64,000 nt of DNA, from positions 1 through 64,000 of the forward strand of contig NZ_MAJS01000010.1 in the NCBI RefSeq assembly GCF_001690985.1, given 5' to 3'. A program made the translations under genes and the position numbers. Of the stretch, positions 51,951-60,565 are shown piece after piece. This DNA comes from Aliivibrio sp. 1S175. GTDB taxonomy: Bacteria > Pseudomonadota > Gammaproteobacteria > Enterobacterales > Vibrionaceae. The notes beneath the pieces are model-generated. The model made no database searches. It was not told the DNA's origin and saw nothing but the letters and a program-made list of their open reading frames with translations. Position 1 is the first letter of the stretch. Every line of letters begins with the position of its first letter.

Positions 51951-54614
51951 ATGTCTGACATGAAGCATGACGTTGATGCACTAGAAACTCAAGATTGGTT
52001 AGAAGCTCTTGAGTCAGTTGTACGTGAAGAGGGTGTTGAACGCGCCCAGTATCTATTAGAGCAAGTTCTTGATAAAGCTCGTTTAGATGGTGTTGATATG
52101 GCTACAGGTATCAATACTAACTACATCAATACCATCCCAGCTACGCAAGAACCTGCGTACCCAGGTGATGTTACTCTTGAGCGTCGTATCCGTTCAATTA
52201 TTCGTTGGAACGCTATCATGATCGTTCTACGTGCTTCTAAGAAAGATTTGGATCTAGGTGGCCACATGGCATCTTACCAATCTGCAGCAGCATTCTACGA
52301 AGTCTGTTTCAACCATTTCTTCCGTGCTCCAAATGAGACGGATGGTGGTGACTTAGTTTATTACCAAGGTCATATCTCTCCAGGTATCTACTCTCGTGCT
52401 TTCGTTGAAGGTCGTTTAACAGAAGAGCAACTAGATAACTTCCGTCAAGAAGTTGATGGTAAAGGTATTCCTTCTTACCCACACCCTAAACTGATGCCTG
52501 AATTCTGGCAGTTCCCAACTGTATCTATGGGTCTTGGTCCTATTTCTGCTATCTATCAAGCGCGCTTCCTTAAGTACCTTGAAGGCCGTGGCATGAAAGA
52601 GACTGGCGCTCAGCGTGTATACGCTTTCCTAGGTGATGGTGAGATGGATGAGCCAGAATCACGCGGTGCGATCTCTTTCGCTGCTCGTGAAAAACTGGAC
52701 AACCTATGTTTCCTAATTAACTGTAACCTACAGCGTCTAGACGGCCCTGTTATGGGTAACGGTAGCATCATTCAAGAACTAGAAGGTCTATTTAAAGGCG
52801 CTGGCTGGAATGTTGTTAAAGTTATTTGGGGCAGCAACTGGGATTCACTACTTGCTAAAGACACGACTGGTAAACTTCTTCAGTTAATGAATGAAACTAT
52901 CGACGGTGATTACCAAACATTCAAATCTAAAGATGGCGCTTACGTACGTGAGAACTTCTTTGGTAAATACCCAGAGACTGCAGCACTTGTTGCTGATATG
53001 ACTGATGACGAAATCTTCGCTCTTAAGCGTGGTGGTCATGACTCATCTAAACTGTTCGCTGCATTCAACAATGCAAAAGAAACTGGTGGTAAGCCAACAG
53101 TTATCCTAGCTAAAACCGTTAAAGGTTACGGCATGGGCGATGCAGCTGAAGGTAAGAACATTGCACACGGTGTTAAGAAAATGGACATGACTCATGTTCA
53201 ACACCTGCGTGATCGCTTAGGCCTAGAAGACATTCTTTCAGATGAGAAGATCAAAACGCTTCCTTATCTTACATTGGAAGAAGGTTCTGCTGAGTACAAC
53301 TACTTACACGCTCGTCGTAATGCACTACACGGTTACACACCTAAGCGTCTGCCTAAGTTCACTCAAGAATTTAAAGTCCCAGAACTAGATGCATTCTCTC
53401 CTCTATTAGGTGAGCAGAAGCGTGATATTTCTACCACAATGGCTTACGTGCGTATTCTTAATATCTTATTAAAAGATAAGAATATCGGTAAGAACATCGT
53501 ACCTATCATCTGTGATGAAGCGCGTACGTTTGGTATGGAAGGTCTGTTCCGTCAAGTTGGTATCTACAACCCACACGGTCAAGATTATACACCTGAAGAT
53601 AAGGGCATTGTTTCTTACTATAAAGAAGCTAAGTCAGGTCAAGTTCTTCAGGAAGGTATCAACGAACTAGGTTCAATGGCGTCTTGGGTTGCTGCTGCAA
53701 CATCATACAGCACCAACGATCTACCAATGATCCCATTCTACATTTACTACTCAATGTTCGGTTTCCAACGTATTGGTGACATGGCATGGTTAGCGGGTGA
53801 CCAACAAGCTCGTGGTTTCCTATTAGGAGCTACTGCTGGTCGTACAACGCTAAACGGTGAAGGTCTACAACACGAAGATGGTCACTCTCACATCATGGCA
53901 AACACAGTTCCTAACTGTATTTCTTATGATCCAACGTTTGCTTACGAGCTGGCGGTAATCATGCAAGACGGTATTAACCGTATGTATGGTGAGAACCAAG
54001 AGAACATTTATTATTACCTAACAGTAATGAATGAAAACTACGCAATGCCAGCAATGCCAGAAGGCGCTGAAGAAGGCATCCGTAAAGGTATCTACAAGCT
54101 TGAGTCTTACGCTGGTGAGAAAGCTAAAGTTCAGTTAATGAGCTCTGGTACTATCATGAACGAAGCACGTAAAGCAGCTCAAATTTTGAGTGAAGAGTAC
54201 GGCGTAGCATCTGATGTTTTCGCAGTGACTTCTTTCAATGAGTTAACTCGTGACGGCCAAGCGGTAGAGCGTGACAACATGCTTCACCCAGAAGCGGAAA
54301 CAAAAGTACCTTACATTACTACAGTTCTTGGTAACGAACCTGCAATCGCAGTAACGGACTACATGAAGAACTACGCTGAGCAAGTACGTGCATTCGTTCC
54401 TGCTGAGTCTTATAAAGTTCTGGGTACTGATGGCTTTGGTCGTTCAGACAGCCGTGAGAACTTACGTCGTCACTTCGAAGTTAACGCAGGCTACGTTGTA
54501 GTTGCTGCTCTAGCTGAACTTGTGAAACGTGGTGATATTGAGAAATCTGTAGTTGCAGAAGCAATTGCTAAATTCAATATTGATACTGAAAAAACTAACC
54601 CGCTATACGCATAA
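51951..54614 (+). CDS. aceE: Pyruvate dehydrogenase E1 component
   Basis: E1 is the thiamine-diphosphate subunit that decarboxylates pyruvate and acetylates the E2 lipoyl arm. The 887-residue homodimeric type matches E. coli AceE. The TPP motif is GDGEMDEPESRGAISFAAREKLDNLCFLINCN (residues about 228-260), here with a DNLCFLIN end. Codon use is biased to preferred C-ending codons, as expected for high expression. It lies 55 bases after pdhR and 11 before aceF. Confidence 0.97.
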   Translation: MSDMKHDVDALETQDWLEALESVVREEGVERAQYLLEQVLDKARLDGVDMATGINTNYINTIPATQEPAYPGDVTLERRIRSIIRWNAIMIVLRASKKDLDLGGHMASYQSAAAFYEVCFNHFFRAPNETDGGDLVYYQGHISPGIYSRAFVEGRLTEEQLDNFRQEVDGKGIPSYPHPKLMPEFWQFPTVSMGLGPISAIYQARFLKYLEGRGMKETGAQRVYAFLGDGEMDEPESRGAISFAAREKLDNLCFLINCNLQRLDGPVMGNGSIIQELEGLFKGAGWNVVKVIWGSNWDSLLAKDTTGKLLQLMNETIDGDYQTFKSKDGAYVRENFFGKYPETAALVADMTDDEIFALKRGGHDSSKLFAAFNNAKETGGKPTVILAKTVKGYGMGDAAEGKNIAHGVKKMDMTHVQHLRDRLGLEDILSDEKIKTLPYLTLEEGSAEYNYLHARRNALHGYTPKRLPKFTQEFKVPELDAFSPLLGEQKRDISTTMAYVRILNILLKDKNIGKNIVPIICDEARTFGMEGLFRQVGIYNPHGQDYTPEDKGIVSYYKEAKSGQVLQEGINELGSMASWVAAATSYSTNDLPMIPFYIYYSMFGFQRIGDMAWLAGDQQARGFLLGATAGRTTLNGEGLQHEDGHSHIMANTVPNCISYDPTFAYELAVIMQDGINRMYGENQENIYYYLTVMNENYAMPAMPEGAEEGIRKGIYKLESYAGEKAKVQLMSSGTIMNEARKAAQILSEEYGVASDVFAVTSFNELTRDGQAVERDNMLHPEAETKVPYITTVLGNEPAIAVTDYMKNYAEQVRAFVPAESYKVLGTDGFGRSDSRENLRRHFEVNAGYVVVAALAELVKRGDIEKSVVAEAIAKFNIDTEKTNPLYA

Positions 54615-54625
54615 GGTAGAAAACA

Positions 54626-56503
54626 ATGACAATCGAAATTAATGTACCTGACATCGGTGCAGATGAGGTTGAAGTAACTGAGATTCTAGTTAAGGTCGGT
54701 GACCGAGTTGAAGAAGAGCAGTCACTGATCACTGTTGAAGGCGACAAAGCTTCAATGGAAGTTCCTGCGTCTCAAGCGGGTATCGTTAAAGAAATTAAAA
54801 TTTCTGAAGGCGATTCAGTAACAACGGGTTCTCTAATTATGATCTTTGAAGCAGAGGGCGCTGCGGCACCTGCTGCTCCAGTAGTTGAGGCGGCTCCAGT
54901 AGCTGCTCCTGCTGCGGCATCTGTTGCTGAGCTTAAAGAAGTTCACGTTCCAGATATCGGCGGTGATGAAGTTGAAGTAACTGAAATCATGGTAGCGGTT
55001 GGCGATACAGTAGAAGAAGAGCAATCTCTTTTAACTGTTGAAGGCGACAAAGCTTCAATGGAAGTTCCTGCACCATTCGCTGGTACAGTTAAAGAAATCA
55101 AAATCGCTTCTGGTGATTCAGTGTCAACTGGCTCTTTAGTGATGATCTTTGAAGTTGCAGGCTCTGCTCCAGCAGCGGCTCCTCAAGCGGCAGCAGCACC
55201 AGTTGCAGCGGCTCCAGCAGTCTCTGCTGAGAAAGAAGTAAACGTTCCAGATATCGGCGGTGATGAAGTTGAAGTAACTGAAATCATGGTTGCTGTTGGC
55301 GATACAGTAGAAGAAGAGCAATCTCTAATTACTGTTGAAGGCGACAAAGCCTCAATGGAAGTTCCTGCTCCTTTTGCTGGTACTATCAAAGAGATTAAGA
55401 TTGCAGCTGGCGATAAAGTATCAACTGGCTCTCTAATCATGACATTTGTTGTTGAAGGCGCGGCACCAGTTGCTGCACAAGCGACAGCAGCACCAGTTGC
55501 ACAAGCAGCTCCTGCACCAGTTGCAGCGGCTTCTGCTCCAGCAGCTACAGGTGAATTTGAAGCAAACAACGAATACGCACACGCGTCTCCAGTTGTTCGC
55601 CGTCTTGCTCGTGAGTTTGGTGTAAATCTTGCTAAAGTTAAAGGTACTGGCCGTAAAGACCGTATCCTAAAAGAAGACGTTCAAAGCTTTGTTAAAGATG
55701 CACTTAAGCGTCTTGAATCTGGTGCAGCGGCATCAGGAAAAGGTGGTGACGGTTCTGCTCTTGGTTTACTTCCATGGCCAAAAATTGATTTCAGCAAATT
55801 TGGTGAAACAGAAGTTAAGAAACTTTCTAAGATTAAGAAAATTTCTGGTGCTAACCTGCACCGTAACTGGGTAATGATCCCGCACGTTACACAGTGGGAT
55901 AACGCTGATATCACAGAGCTAGAAGCATTCCGTAAAGAACAGAATGCAATCGAAGCGAAAAATGATACTGGTATGAAGATCACGCCACTTGTGTTCATCA
56001 TGAAAGCCGTTGCGAAAGCACTTGAAGCATTCCCATCGTTTAACTCTTCTTTATCTGATGATGGCGAAAGCATCATCCTTAAGAAGTACGTAAACGTAGG
56101 TATCGCCGTTGATACGCCAAACGGTCTTGTTGTTCCTGTCTTTAAAGACGTGAACAAAAAAGGCATTTACGAGCTATCTGAAGAGCTAATGGCTATTTCT
56201 AAGAAAGCACGTGCTGGTAAATTAATGGCTTCTGATATGCAAGGTGGTTGTTTCACAATCTCAAGCCTTGGCGGTATCGGTGGTACAGCATTTACACCAA
56301 TCGTAAATGCACCAGAAGTAGGTATCCTAGGGGTATCTAAATCTGAAATTAAACCAGTTTGGAATGGCAAAGAGTTCGCTCCACGCCTACAGCTTCCTCT
56401 GTCTCTATCTTACGATCACCGTGTGATTGATGGTGCAGAAGGCGCTCGTTTCATTACTTTCCTAAACAGTGCATTATCAGACATTCGTCGCTTAGTACTG
56501 TAA
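54626..56503 (+). CDS. aceF: Dihydrolipoamide acetyltransferase (E2)
   Basis: E2 is the core of the PDH complex; it moves the acetyl group from the lipoyl arm to CoA. The 625-residue protein has three lipoyl domains in tandem (each with [11 protein letters not shown]; lysines near residues 41, 143 and 242) joined by Ala/Pro linkers. Next come the peripheral subunit-binding domain ([33 protein letters not shown]) and the catalytic domain ending [15 protein letters not shown]. Lipoyl domains 2 and 3 are nearly identical in DNA. Confidence 0.97.
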   Translation: MTIEINVPDIGADEVEVTEILVKVGDRVEEEQSLITVEGDKASMEVPASQAGIVKEIKISEGDSVTTGSLIMIFEAEGAAAPAAPVVEAAPVAAPAAASVAELKEVHVPDIGGDEVEVTEIMVAVGDTVEEEQSLLTVEGDKASMEVPAPFAGTVKEIKIASGDSVSTGSLVMIFEVAGSAPAAAPQAAAAPVAAAPAVSAEKEVNVPDIGGDEVEVTEIMVAVGDTVEEEQSLITVEGDKASMEVPAPFAGTIKEIKIAAGDKVSTGSLIMTFVVEGAAPVAAQATAAPVAQAAPAPVAAASAPAATGEFEANNEYAHASPVVRRLAREFGVNLAKVKGTGRKDRILKEDVQSFVKDALKRLESGAAASGKGGDGSALGLLPWPKIDFSKFGETEVKKLSKIKKISGANLHRNWVMIPHVTQWDNADITELEAFRKEQNAIEAKNDTGMKITPLVFIMKAVAKALEAFPSFNSSLSDDGESIILKKYVNVGIAVDTPNGLVVPVFKDVNKKGIYELSEELMAISKKARAGKLMASDMQGGCFTISSLGGIGGTAFTPIVNAPEVGILGVSKSEIKPVWNGKEFAPRLQLPLSLSYDHRVIDGAEGARFITFLNSALSDIRRLVL

Positions 56504-56524
56504 TTAGCGGTAATTGAAATAAAC

Positions 56525-56584
56525 AATAAGGTGGCAAATAAGCCACCTTATTGCTTCATAAACTGAAGGTTAACTTCAGTTTTT
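56525..56584 (+). terminator. Tandem hairpins after aceF
   Basis: The first stem (11 bp, 56525-56535 with 56542-56552) has only a weak T-run. The second (9 bp, 56560-56568 with 56574-56582) is followed by TTTTT-like sequence and looks like a true terminator. Read-through into lpdA may be partial. Confidence 0.7.
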
Positions 56585-56672
56585 AGAATTAAATACAATT
56601 TGCAGATCTTAATACTTTTCATAGGAAGTGTATTAACCTGAATTGTTGTCTAGCTCACAGGCTAACCCCATC

Positions 56673-56700
56673 TTGCTTTCACACTGTTAACATATATGTA
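56673..56700 (+). promoter_or_regulatory. Candidate separate promoter of lpdA
   Basis: TTGCTT (56673-56678) and TATGTA (56695-56700) are spaced by 16 bases. A GTTAAC element lies between them, which may bind a regulator such as ArcA. A separate lpd promoter exists in E. coli too, where it lets lpd also serve 2-oxoglutarate dehydrogenase. Confidence 0.45.
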
Positions 56701-56773
56701 AAATAAACACAGTCTGAAAACACTATTAGAACATCGGTCAGCCTGTTAGGGAAATGACTATAACGAGGTCAAA

Positions 56774-58204
56774 ATGAGCAAAGAAATTAAAGCACAAGTT
56801 GTCGTACTTGGCGCCGGCCCTGCTGGTTACTCTGCCGCATTCCGTTGTGCAGATTTAGGTTTAGAAACAGTTATCGTTGAACGTTACAACACACTTGGTG
56901 GTGTATGTTTGAATGTGGGTTGTATCCCATCAAAAGCCTTGCTTCACGTAGCTAAAGTTATCGAAGAAGCAAAAGCGATGGCCGCTCACGGCATCGTATT
57001 TGGTGAGCCTCAAACTGACATTGATAAGATCCGTTTGTGGAAAGAAAAAGTAGTAACACAACTGACTGGCGGTCTTGGCGGTATGGCTAAGATGCGTAAA
57101 GTAACGGTAGTTAATGGCTTTGGTAAATTTACCGGTGCTAACACGATTGAAGTGACTGCTGAAGATGGTAATACAACAATCAATTTTGATAATGCGATTG
57201 TTGCTGCTGGTTCTCGTCCAATTAAACTGCCATTCATCCCACATGAAGATCCTCGTATTTGGGATTCAACGGATGCACTTGAGTTAAAAGAAGTACCTAA
57301 GAAACTGCTTATTATGGGTGGTGGTATTATCGGTCTAGAAATGGGTACGGTTTACCATGCTCTGGGTTCTCAAGTTGATGTTGTTGAGATGTTTGACCAG
57401 GTTATTCCTGCGGCAGATAAAGATATCGTTAAAGTTTACACTAAACGTATCAAAGACAAATTCAATCTAATGCTTGAAACGAAAGTGACAGCAGTAGAAG
57501 CAAAAGAAGATGGCATCTACGTTTCAATGGAAGGCAAAAAAGCACCAGCAGAAGCTGAGCGTTATGATGCTGTTCTTGTTGCTATCGGCCGTGTTCCTAA
57601 TGGTGCTTTATTAGACGCTGAAAAAGCAGGCGTTGCTGTTGATGAGCGTGGTTTCATCAATGTAGATAAGCAAATGCGTACTAACGTACCTCATATTCAC
57701 GCTATTGGTGATATCGTAGGTCAACCTATGCTTGCTCACAAAGGCGTGCATGAAGGTCATGTTGCTGCTGAAGTTATTTCTGGTAAGAAGCACTACTTCG
57801 ATCCTAAAGTGATCCCTTCAATTGCTTATACTGAGCCAGAAGTCGCTTGGGTTGGTAAAACAGAGAAAGAAGCAAAAGCTGAAGGCATCAACTATGAAGC
57901 TGCAAGCTTCCCTTGGGCTGCATCAGGTCGTGCAATCGCTTCAGATTGTGCTGATGGTCTTACTAAGCTTCTTTTTGATAAAGACACTAACCGCGTCATT
58001 GGTGGTGCTATTGTTGGTACTAATGCGGGTGAGCTTCTTGGTGAAATTGGCCTTGCAATCGAAATGGGTTGTGATGCGGAAGATATCGCACTAACTATCC
58101 ATGCTCACCCAACATTGCATGAATCAATTGGTATGGCTGCTGAAATCTATGAAGGTTCTATTACTGACCTTCCAAATGCAAAAGCAGTGAAAAGAAAGAA
58201 ATAA
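56774..58204 (+). CDS. lpdA: Dihydrolipoamide dehydrogenase (E3)
   Basis: E3 reoxidises the lipoyl arm of the PDH and 2-oxoglutarate dehydrogenase complexes and of the glycine cleavage system. The 476-residue flavoprotein has the FAD motif VVVLGAGPAGYSAAFRCADLG, the redox pair in GGVCLNVGCIPSKALLH, the NAD motif IMGGGIIGLEMGTVYHALG, and the active-site HAHPTLHE near the end. AACGAGGTCAAA precedes the start. It is separated from aceF by 270 bases with terminator and promoter signals. Confidence 0.97.
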   Translation: MSKEIKAQVVVLGAGPAGYSAAFRCADLGLETVIVERYNTLGGVCLNVGCIPSKALLHVAKVIEEAKAMAAHGIVFGEPQTDIDKIRLWKEKVVTQLTGGLGGMAKMRKVTVVNGFGKFTGANTIEVTAEDGNTTINFDNAIVAAGSRPIKLPFIPHEDPRIWDSTDALELKEVPKKLLIMGGGIIGLEMGTVYHALGSQVDVVEMFDQVIPAADKDIVKVYTKRIKDKFNLMLETKVTAVEAKEDGIYVSMEGKKAPAEAERYDAVLVAIGRVPNGALLDAEKAGVAVDERGFINVDKQMRTNVPHIHAIGDIVGQPMLAHKGVHEGHVAAEVISGKKHYFDPKVIPSIAYTEPEVAWVGKTEKEAKAEGINYEAASFPWAASGRAIASDCADGLTKLLFDKDTNRVIGGAIVGTNAGELLGEIGLAIEMGCDAEDIALTIHAHPTLHESIGMAAEIYEGSITDLPNAKAVKRKK

Positions 58205-58233
58205 TTTCTTTTAAATCATTAGAGTTTATATCT

Positions 58234-58266
58234 AAAAAAACCGCTGAGTAATCAGCGGTTTTTTAT
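58234..58266. terminator. Bidirectional terminator between lpdA and litR
   Basis: A stem AAAAAACCGCTGA with its complement and a GTAA loop, A-rich on the left and T-rich on the right, serves both convergent genes. Confidence 0.92.
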
Positions 58267-58290
58267 TAGCTATTTCTTTAATTCTGAATA

Positions 58291-58896
58291 TTATTTATAA
58301 ATACACAGCATATTTAAGAAGCAATTAGCCGTATCTTCAAGATCTTCTGCAGTATTATTGCGATTTGCTTGAATAAACACGGAATAACAGATGCCATGAA
58401 GCATTTTTGTTAAATTCTCAGGCGTATGATCATTGCATACTTCGTTTCGCTCAATACCTTCAGAAAACATAGTGTGAATAACTTTTTGATTATTTACATG
58501 TGTGCTTAAGAAAAGAGGCCATACTTCTTCACGAGTAGAGGTACTCCATTCAAACCACACTTTAATCCACTTATTGTCTGAATGAACAGTATCAATAATG
58601 TTCATTAAAAGAGCATGAAGATTTGAACGAACATCAAGTTCAAGAGAGATAGAATCTTTAACGAATTGATGAAATTGTTCTTCTACTTTATTTAATACAT
58701 CATCAACAAGATCTTCTCTTGTTGGGAAATAATTAAATACCGTTGCTACTGATACTTGTGCAATTTCTGCCACATCAGCATGGCCGCCACGGCCAATACC
58801 ACGTTGTGAAAATACTTCAATTGCGATATCCAGCAATTGTTCTTTACGCTTTTCTGGAGATAGCCTTGTTCTAGGCCTTTTTTGGATCGTATCCAT
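58291..58896 (-). CDS. litR: Quorum-sensing master regulator LitR (LuxR/HapR/SmcR family)
   Basis: LitR is a TetR-fold DNA-binding protein at the end of the vibrio quorum-sensing relay; in V. fischeri it activates luxR. The 201-residue protein has RPRTRLSPEKRKEQLLDIAIEVFSQRGIGRGGHADVAEIAQVSVATVFNYFPTREDLVDDVL, the recognisable HTH of this subfamily. The C-terminal dimer and ligand domain ends NCFLNMLCIYK. AAGGAT upstream is embedded in a GTTGGCAAGG sequence suited to Qrr small-RNA pairing. Its position by hpt is conserved in vibrios. Confidence 0.93.
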   Translation of the reverse strand: MDTIQKRPRTRLSPEKRKEQLLDIAIEVFSQRGIGRGGHADVAEIAQVSVATVFNYFPTREDLVDDVLNKVEEQFHQFVKDSISLELDVRSNLHALLMNIIDTVHSDNKWIKVWFEWSTSTREEVWPLFLSTHVNNQKVIHTMFSEGIERNEVCNDHTPENLTKMLHGICYSVFIQANRNNTAEDLEDTANCFLNMLCIYK

Positions 58897-58904
58897 TTTA
58901 TTAT

Positions 58905-58917
58905 ATCCTTGCCAACA
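58905..58917 (-). promoter_or_regulatory. litR ribosome-binding site and probable Qrr pairing site
   Basis: On the minus strand the leader reads GTTGGCAAGGAT just before the start codon. GTTGGC is complementary to the GCCAAC of the conserved Qrr core, so pairing would cover the AAGGAT site. This is inferred from the LuxR/HapR mRNA model. Confidence 0.5.
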
Positions 58918-59224
58918 AATTATTATTTTATATGGGGTTTTATTATTATTATGCTCAATAACTTTACATAAGGCTGTTTATATATTCAACAAGTATTCAC
59001 CTTATCAATTAAAAATATGACGGGCTTAAAGTTTATTTATAAAAAATTGCAATGGTTTACCGTATAAATCGTTTTTATTTGAATTGATTTTATAAAATCA
59101 GGCAGTTAATCCTAAAGTGGTATAAAAAACTTTTGTAATTCGACACATGTCATTCGTGGTTTTGTTGTAAACTATAGAGGTCTAAATCCTACCGAGGGTA
59201 GGTTCAACGAATAAGTGAGATGGT
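58918..59224. other. litR-hpt divergent regulatory region, no gene seen
   Basis: The stretch is AT-rich with several T and A tracts. It holds a perfect 16-base palindrome at 59085-59100 and a small CCTACC/GGTAGG hairpin at 59188-59202 in the likely hpt leader. A TATAGA at 59173-59178 may be the hpt -10. Confidence 0.5.
59085..59100. promoter_or_regulatory. Perfect 16-base palindrome, candidate LitR operator
   Basis: TGATTTTATAAAATCA is fully self-complementary and lies about 190 bases from litR and 125 bases from hpt. It resembles the AT-rich palindromic sites of LuxR/HapR-type regulators (core TTGATAA-TTATCAA), so litR autoregulation is possible. Confidence 0.4.
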
Positions 59225-59752
59225 ATGAAACATACAGTAGAAGTGATGATCTCTGAACAAGAGGTAAGTCAGCGAGTTAAGGAATTAGGCCAACAAATAT
59301 CTGAGCATTATAAAGCATCAGAAGGCCTAGTAATGGTTGGTTTATTACGTGGTTCATTTGTATTTATGGCCGACTTAGCTCGTGCTATTGAAGCGCCTAT
59401 GACGGTTGATTTCATGACTGCATCAAGCTATGGCAATAGCATGGAAAGCACTCGTGATGTTCGCATCTTAAAAGATCTTGATGATGATATTAAAGGAAAA
59501 GATGTTTTATTAGTTGAGGATATTATTGATACAGGTAATACCTTGAGTAAAGTATGCGAGATCTTATCTATTCGTGAGCCAAACTCGATTGCTATTTGTA
59601 CTTTACTTGATAAACCTTCTCGTCGTGAAGTTGATGTTAAAGTGGATTGGATAGGCTTTTCTATTCCGGATGAATTTGTTGTTGGTGTCGGTATCGACTA
59701 CGCACAGAAATACCGTAATTTACCTTATATTGGTAAAGTGGTACCTCAATAA
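59225..59752 (+). CDS. hpt: Hypoxanthine phosphoribosyltransferase
   Basis: Hpt salvages hypoxanthine to IMP with PRPP. The 175-residue protein has the PRPP-binding loop [17 protein letters not shown] near residue 98 and [17 protein letters not shown] near residue 40. GTGAGATGGT precedes the ATG. It is divergent from litR and lies in the region hpt-can-yadG that is also grouped in E. coli. Confidence 0.95.
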   Translation: MKHTVEVMISEQEVSQRVKELGQQISEHYKASEGLVMVGLLRGSFVFMADLARAIEAPMTVDFMTASSYGNSMESTRDVRILKDLDDDIKGKDVLLVEDIIDTGNTLSKVCEILSIREPNSIAICTLLDKPSRREVDVKVDWIGFSIPDEFVVGVGIDYAQKYRNLPYIGKVVPQ

Positions 59753-59773
59753 TAAATATATAAGCAAATTATT

Positions 59774-59810
59774 AAAGGTGGAAGATACATCAGTATTTTC
59801 CGCTTTTTTA
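59774..59810 (+). terminator. Probable terminator of hpt
   Basis: A 10-bp stem with two G-T pairs (59775-59784 region with 59798-59807) and a 14-base loop is followed by a T-run. It is weaker than the other terminators in the window. Confidence 0.45.
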
Positions 59811-59974
59811 TTATCTATAGAACGGCTGATTATAATATATAGTTAAAAATAGGGCTGTTTGGATATATACAAAATATTTACTAAGTAAATAGCCAAGTTA
59901 ATTCAATACATCAGTGTGTTTATTTTGTTTTATTTTTGTTGATGATTTGTGCTTTATTATTGATCGCTAACGGT

Positions 59975-60001
59975 TACAATTTAATCGTAAATCAAATTTA
60001 C
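59975..60001 (+). promoter_or_regulatory. Candidate promoter and operator of the short-ORF/DUF1127 unit
   Basis: TACAAT at 59975-59980 could be a -10. At the predicted start site lies an inverted repeat GTAAAT-CAA-ATTTAC (59987-60001), a likely operator. No clear -35 is visible, which would fit an activated promoter. Confidence 0.35.
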
Positions 60002-60046
60002 AACTTACCCATTTATAGAATTAATTTTAAGTTTTAGGAGGTCAAC

Positions 60047-60124
60047 ATGACAGTTATTCATTCATACAAAATATGTTGCACCACCACTTTATCGTTTACG
60101 CCTGTTAACGATCTAACTTTATAA
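60047..60124 (+). CDS. Short ORF (25 codons) with strong ribosome-binding site, possible leader peptide
   Basis: This unrecognised short frame is preceded by AGGAGG (60036-60041) at 5 bases, the best ribosome-binding site in the region. The peptide begins MTVIHSYKICC, continues with three Thr and ends DLTL. It has no membrane segment. A stable hairpin starts 11 bases after its stop, and the DUF1127 gene begins 107 bases after it. The arrangement suggests a translated leader controlling the gene downstream, or an independent small protein. Function unknown. Confidence 0.5.
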   Translation: MTVIHSYKICCTTTLSFTPVNDLTL

Positions 60125-60134
60125 TTAATTCGTA

Positions 60135-60173
60135 ACCTTCTTGGCTGCGAGTATTGCGGCTATCTAAGAAGGT
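60135..60173 (+). other. Hairpin between the short ORF and the DUF1127 gene
   Basis: An outer 8-bp stem (ACCTTCTT 60135-60142 with AAGAAGGT 60166-60173) encloses an inner stem CTGC/GCGG (60145-60148 with 60156-60159, one G-T pair). No T-run follows, so it is not a simple terminator. Confidence 0.6.
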
Positions 60174-60231
60174 GCATTCCTATCTTGATTATTTAGTCGC
60201 GCTATTTCTAGCCATATTTTGGAGAAATATT

Positions 60232-60483
60232 ATGCGTCATTCATTATATCTACGTTTAGCTACTTTATTAATTAAAGCCGATTTTTCACGAGAAGAGCGT
60301 GAGTGGAAACGAAGTGTTCGCAAAGCTCAGTATGAAATCCCATGGGGAAATGAGTATCTTTTAAAAGATATAGGATTGCATCTTGATGGCCGAACTATTA
60401 ATGATCTTGAAGTTCCTGCTATTAAAACTGAACGTCAAATCCGTCATCTTCGCCGACTCATACGCTTGAGAATAGCAACGTAA
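60232..60483 (+). CDS. DUF1127 family small protein
   Basis: This is an 83-residue basic protein of unknown function. The C-terminal half has the DUF1127 pattern (NEYLLKDIGLHLDGRTINDLE), like E. coli YjiS. The N-terminal part (MRHSLYLRLATLLIKADFSREEREWKRSVRKAQYEI) is an amphipathic, positively charged helix. The start at 60232 is set by GGAG 7 bases upstream; the frame is open further up to TTG 60154 but that overlaps the hairpin. Some DUF1127 proteins in alphaproteobacteria act in RNA turnover or stress, which I do not claim here. Confidence 0.8.
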   Translation: MRHSLYLRLATLLIKADFSREEREWKRSVRKAQYEIPWGNEYLLKDIGLHLDGRTINDLEVPAIKTERQIRHLRRLIRLRIAT

Positions 60484-60488
60484 TAAAA

Positions 60489-60518
60489 AGCCAGAGGAAA
60501 AGTAAAATTTCTCTGGCT
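60489..60518 (+). terminator. Probable terminator of the DUF1127 gene
   Basis: AGCCAGA/TCTGGCT with further imperfect pairing (GGAAA/TTTC) starts five bases after the stop. The T-run after it is poor. A second inverted repeat (GATGATAA 60528-60535 with TTATCATC 60556-60563) lies between this and the can stop. Confidence 0.5.
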
Positions 60519-60565
60519 AACTTTCTTGATGATAAGATGTAAATTTATTTGTTTTTTATCATCAT

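Noticed and set aside
55183-55569. Long minus-strand frame inside aceF, rich in Ala, Thr and Ser
   Set aside because: It is the mirror of the Ala/Pro linker codons and lipoyl repeats of aceF; the sense frame is certain.
60154-60231. N-terminal extension of the DUF1127 protein with a hydrophobic stretch
   Set aside because: The frame is open, but it begins with TTG inside the hairpin and has no ribosome-binding site, while ATG 60232 has GGAG at 7 bases. A GTG at 60172 cannot be fully excluded.
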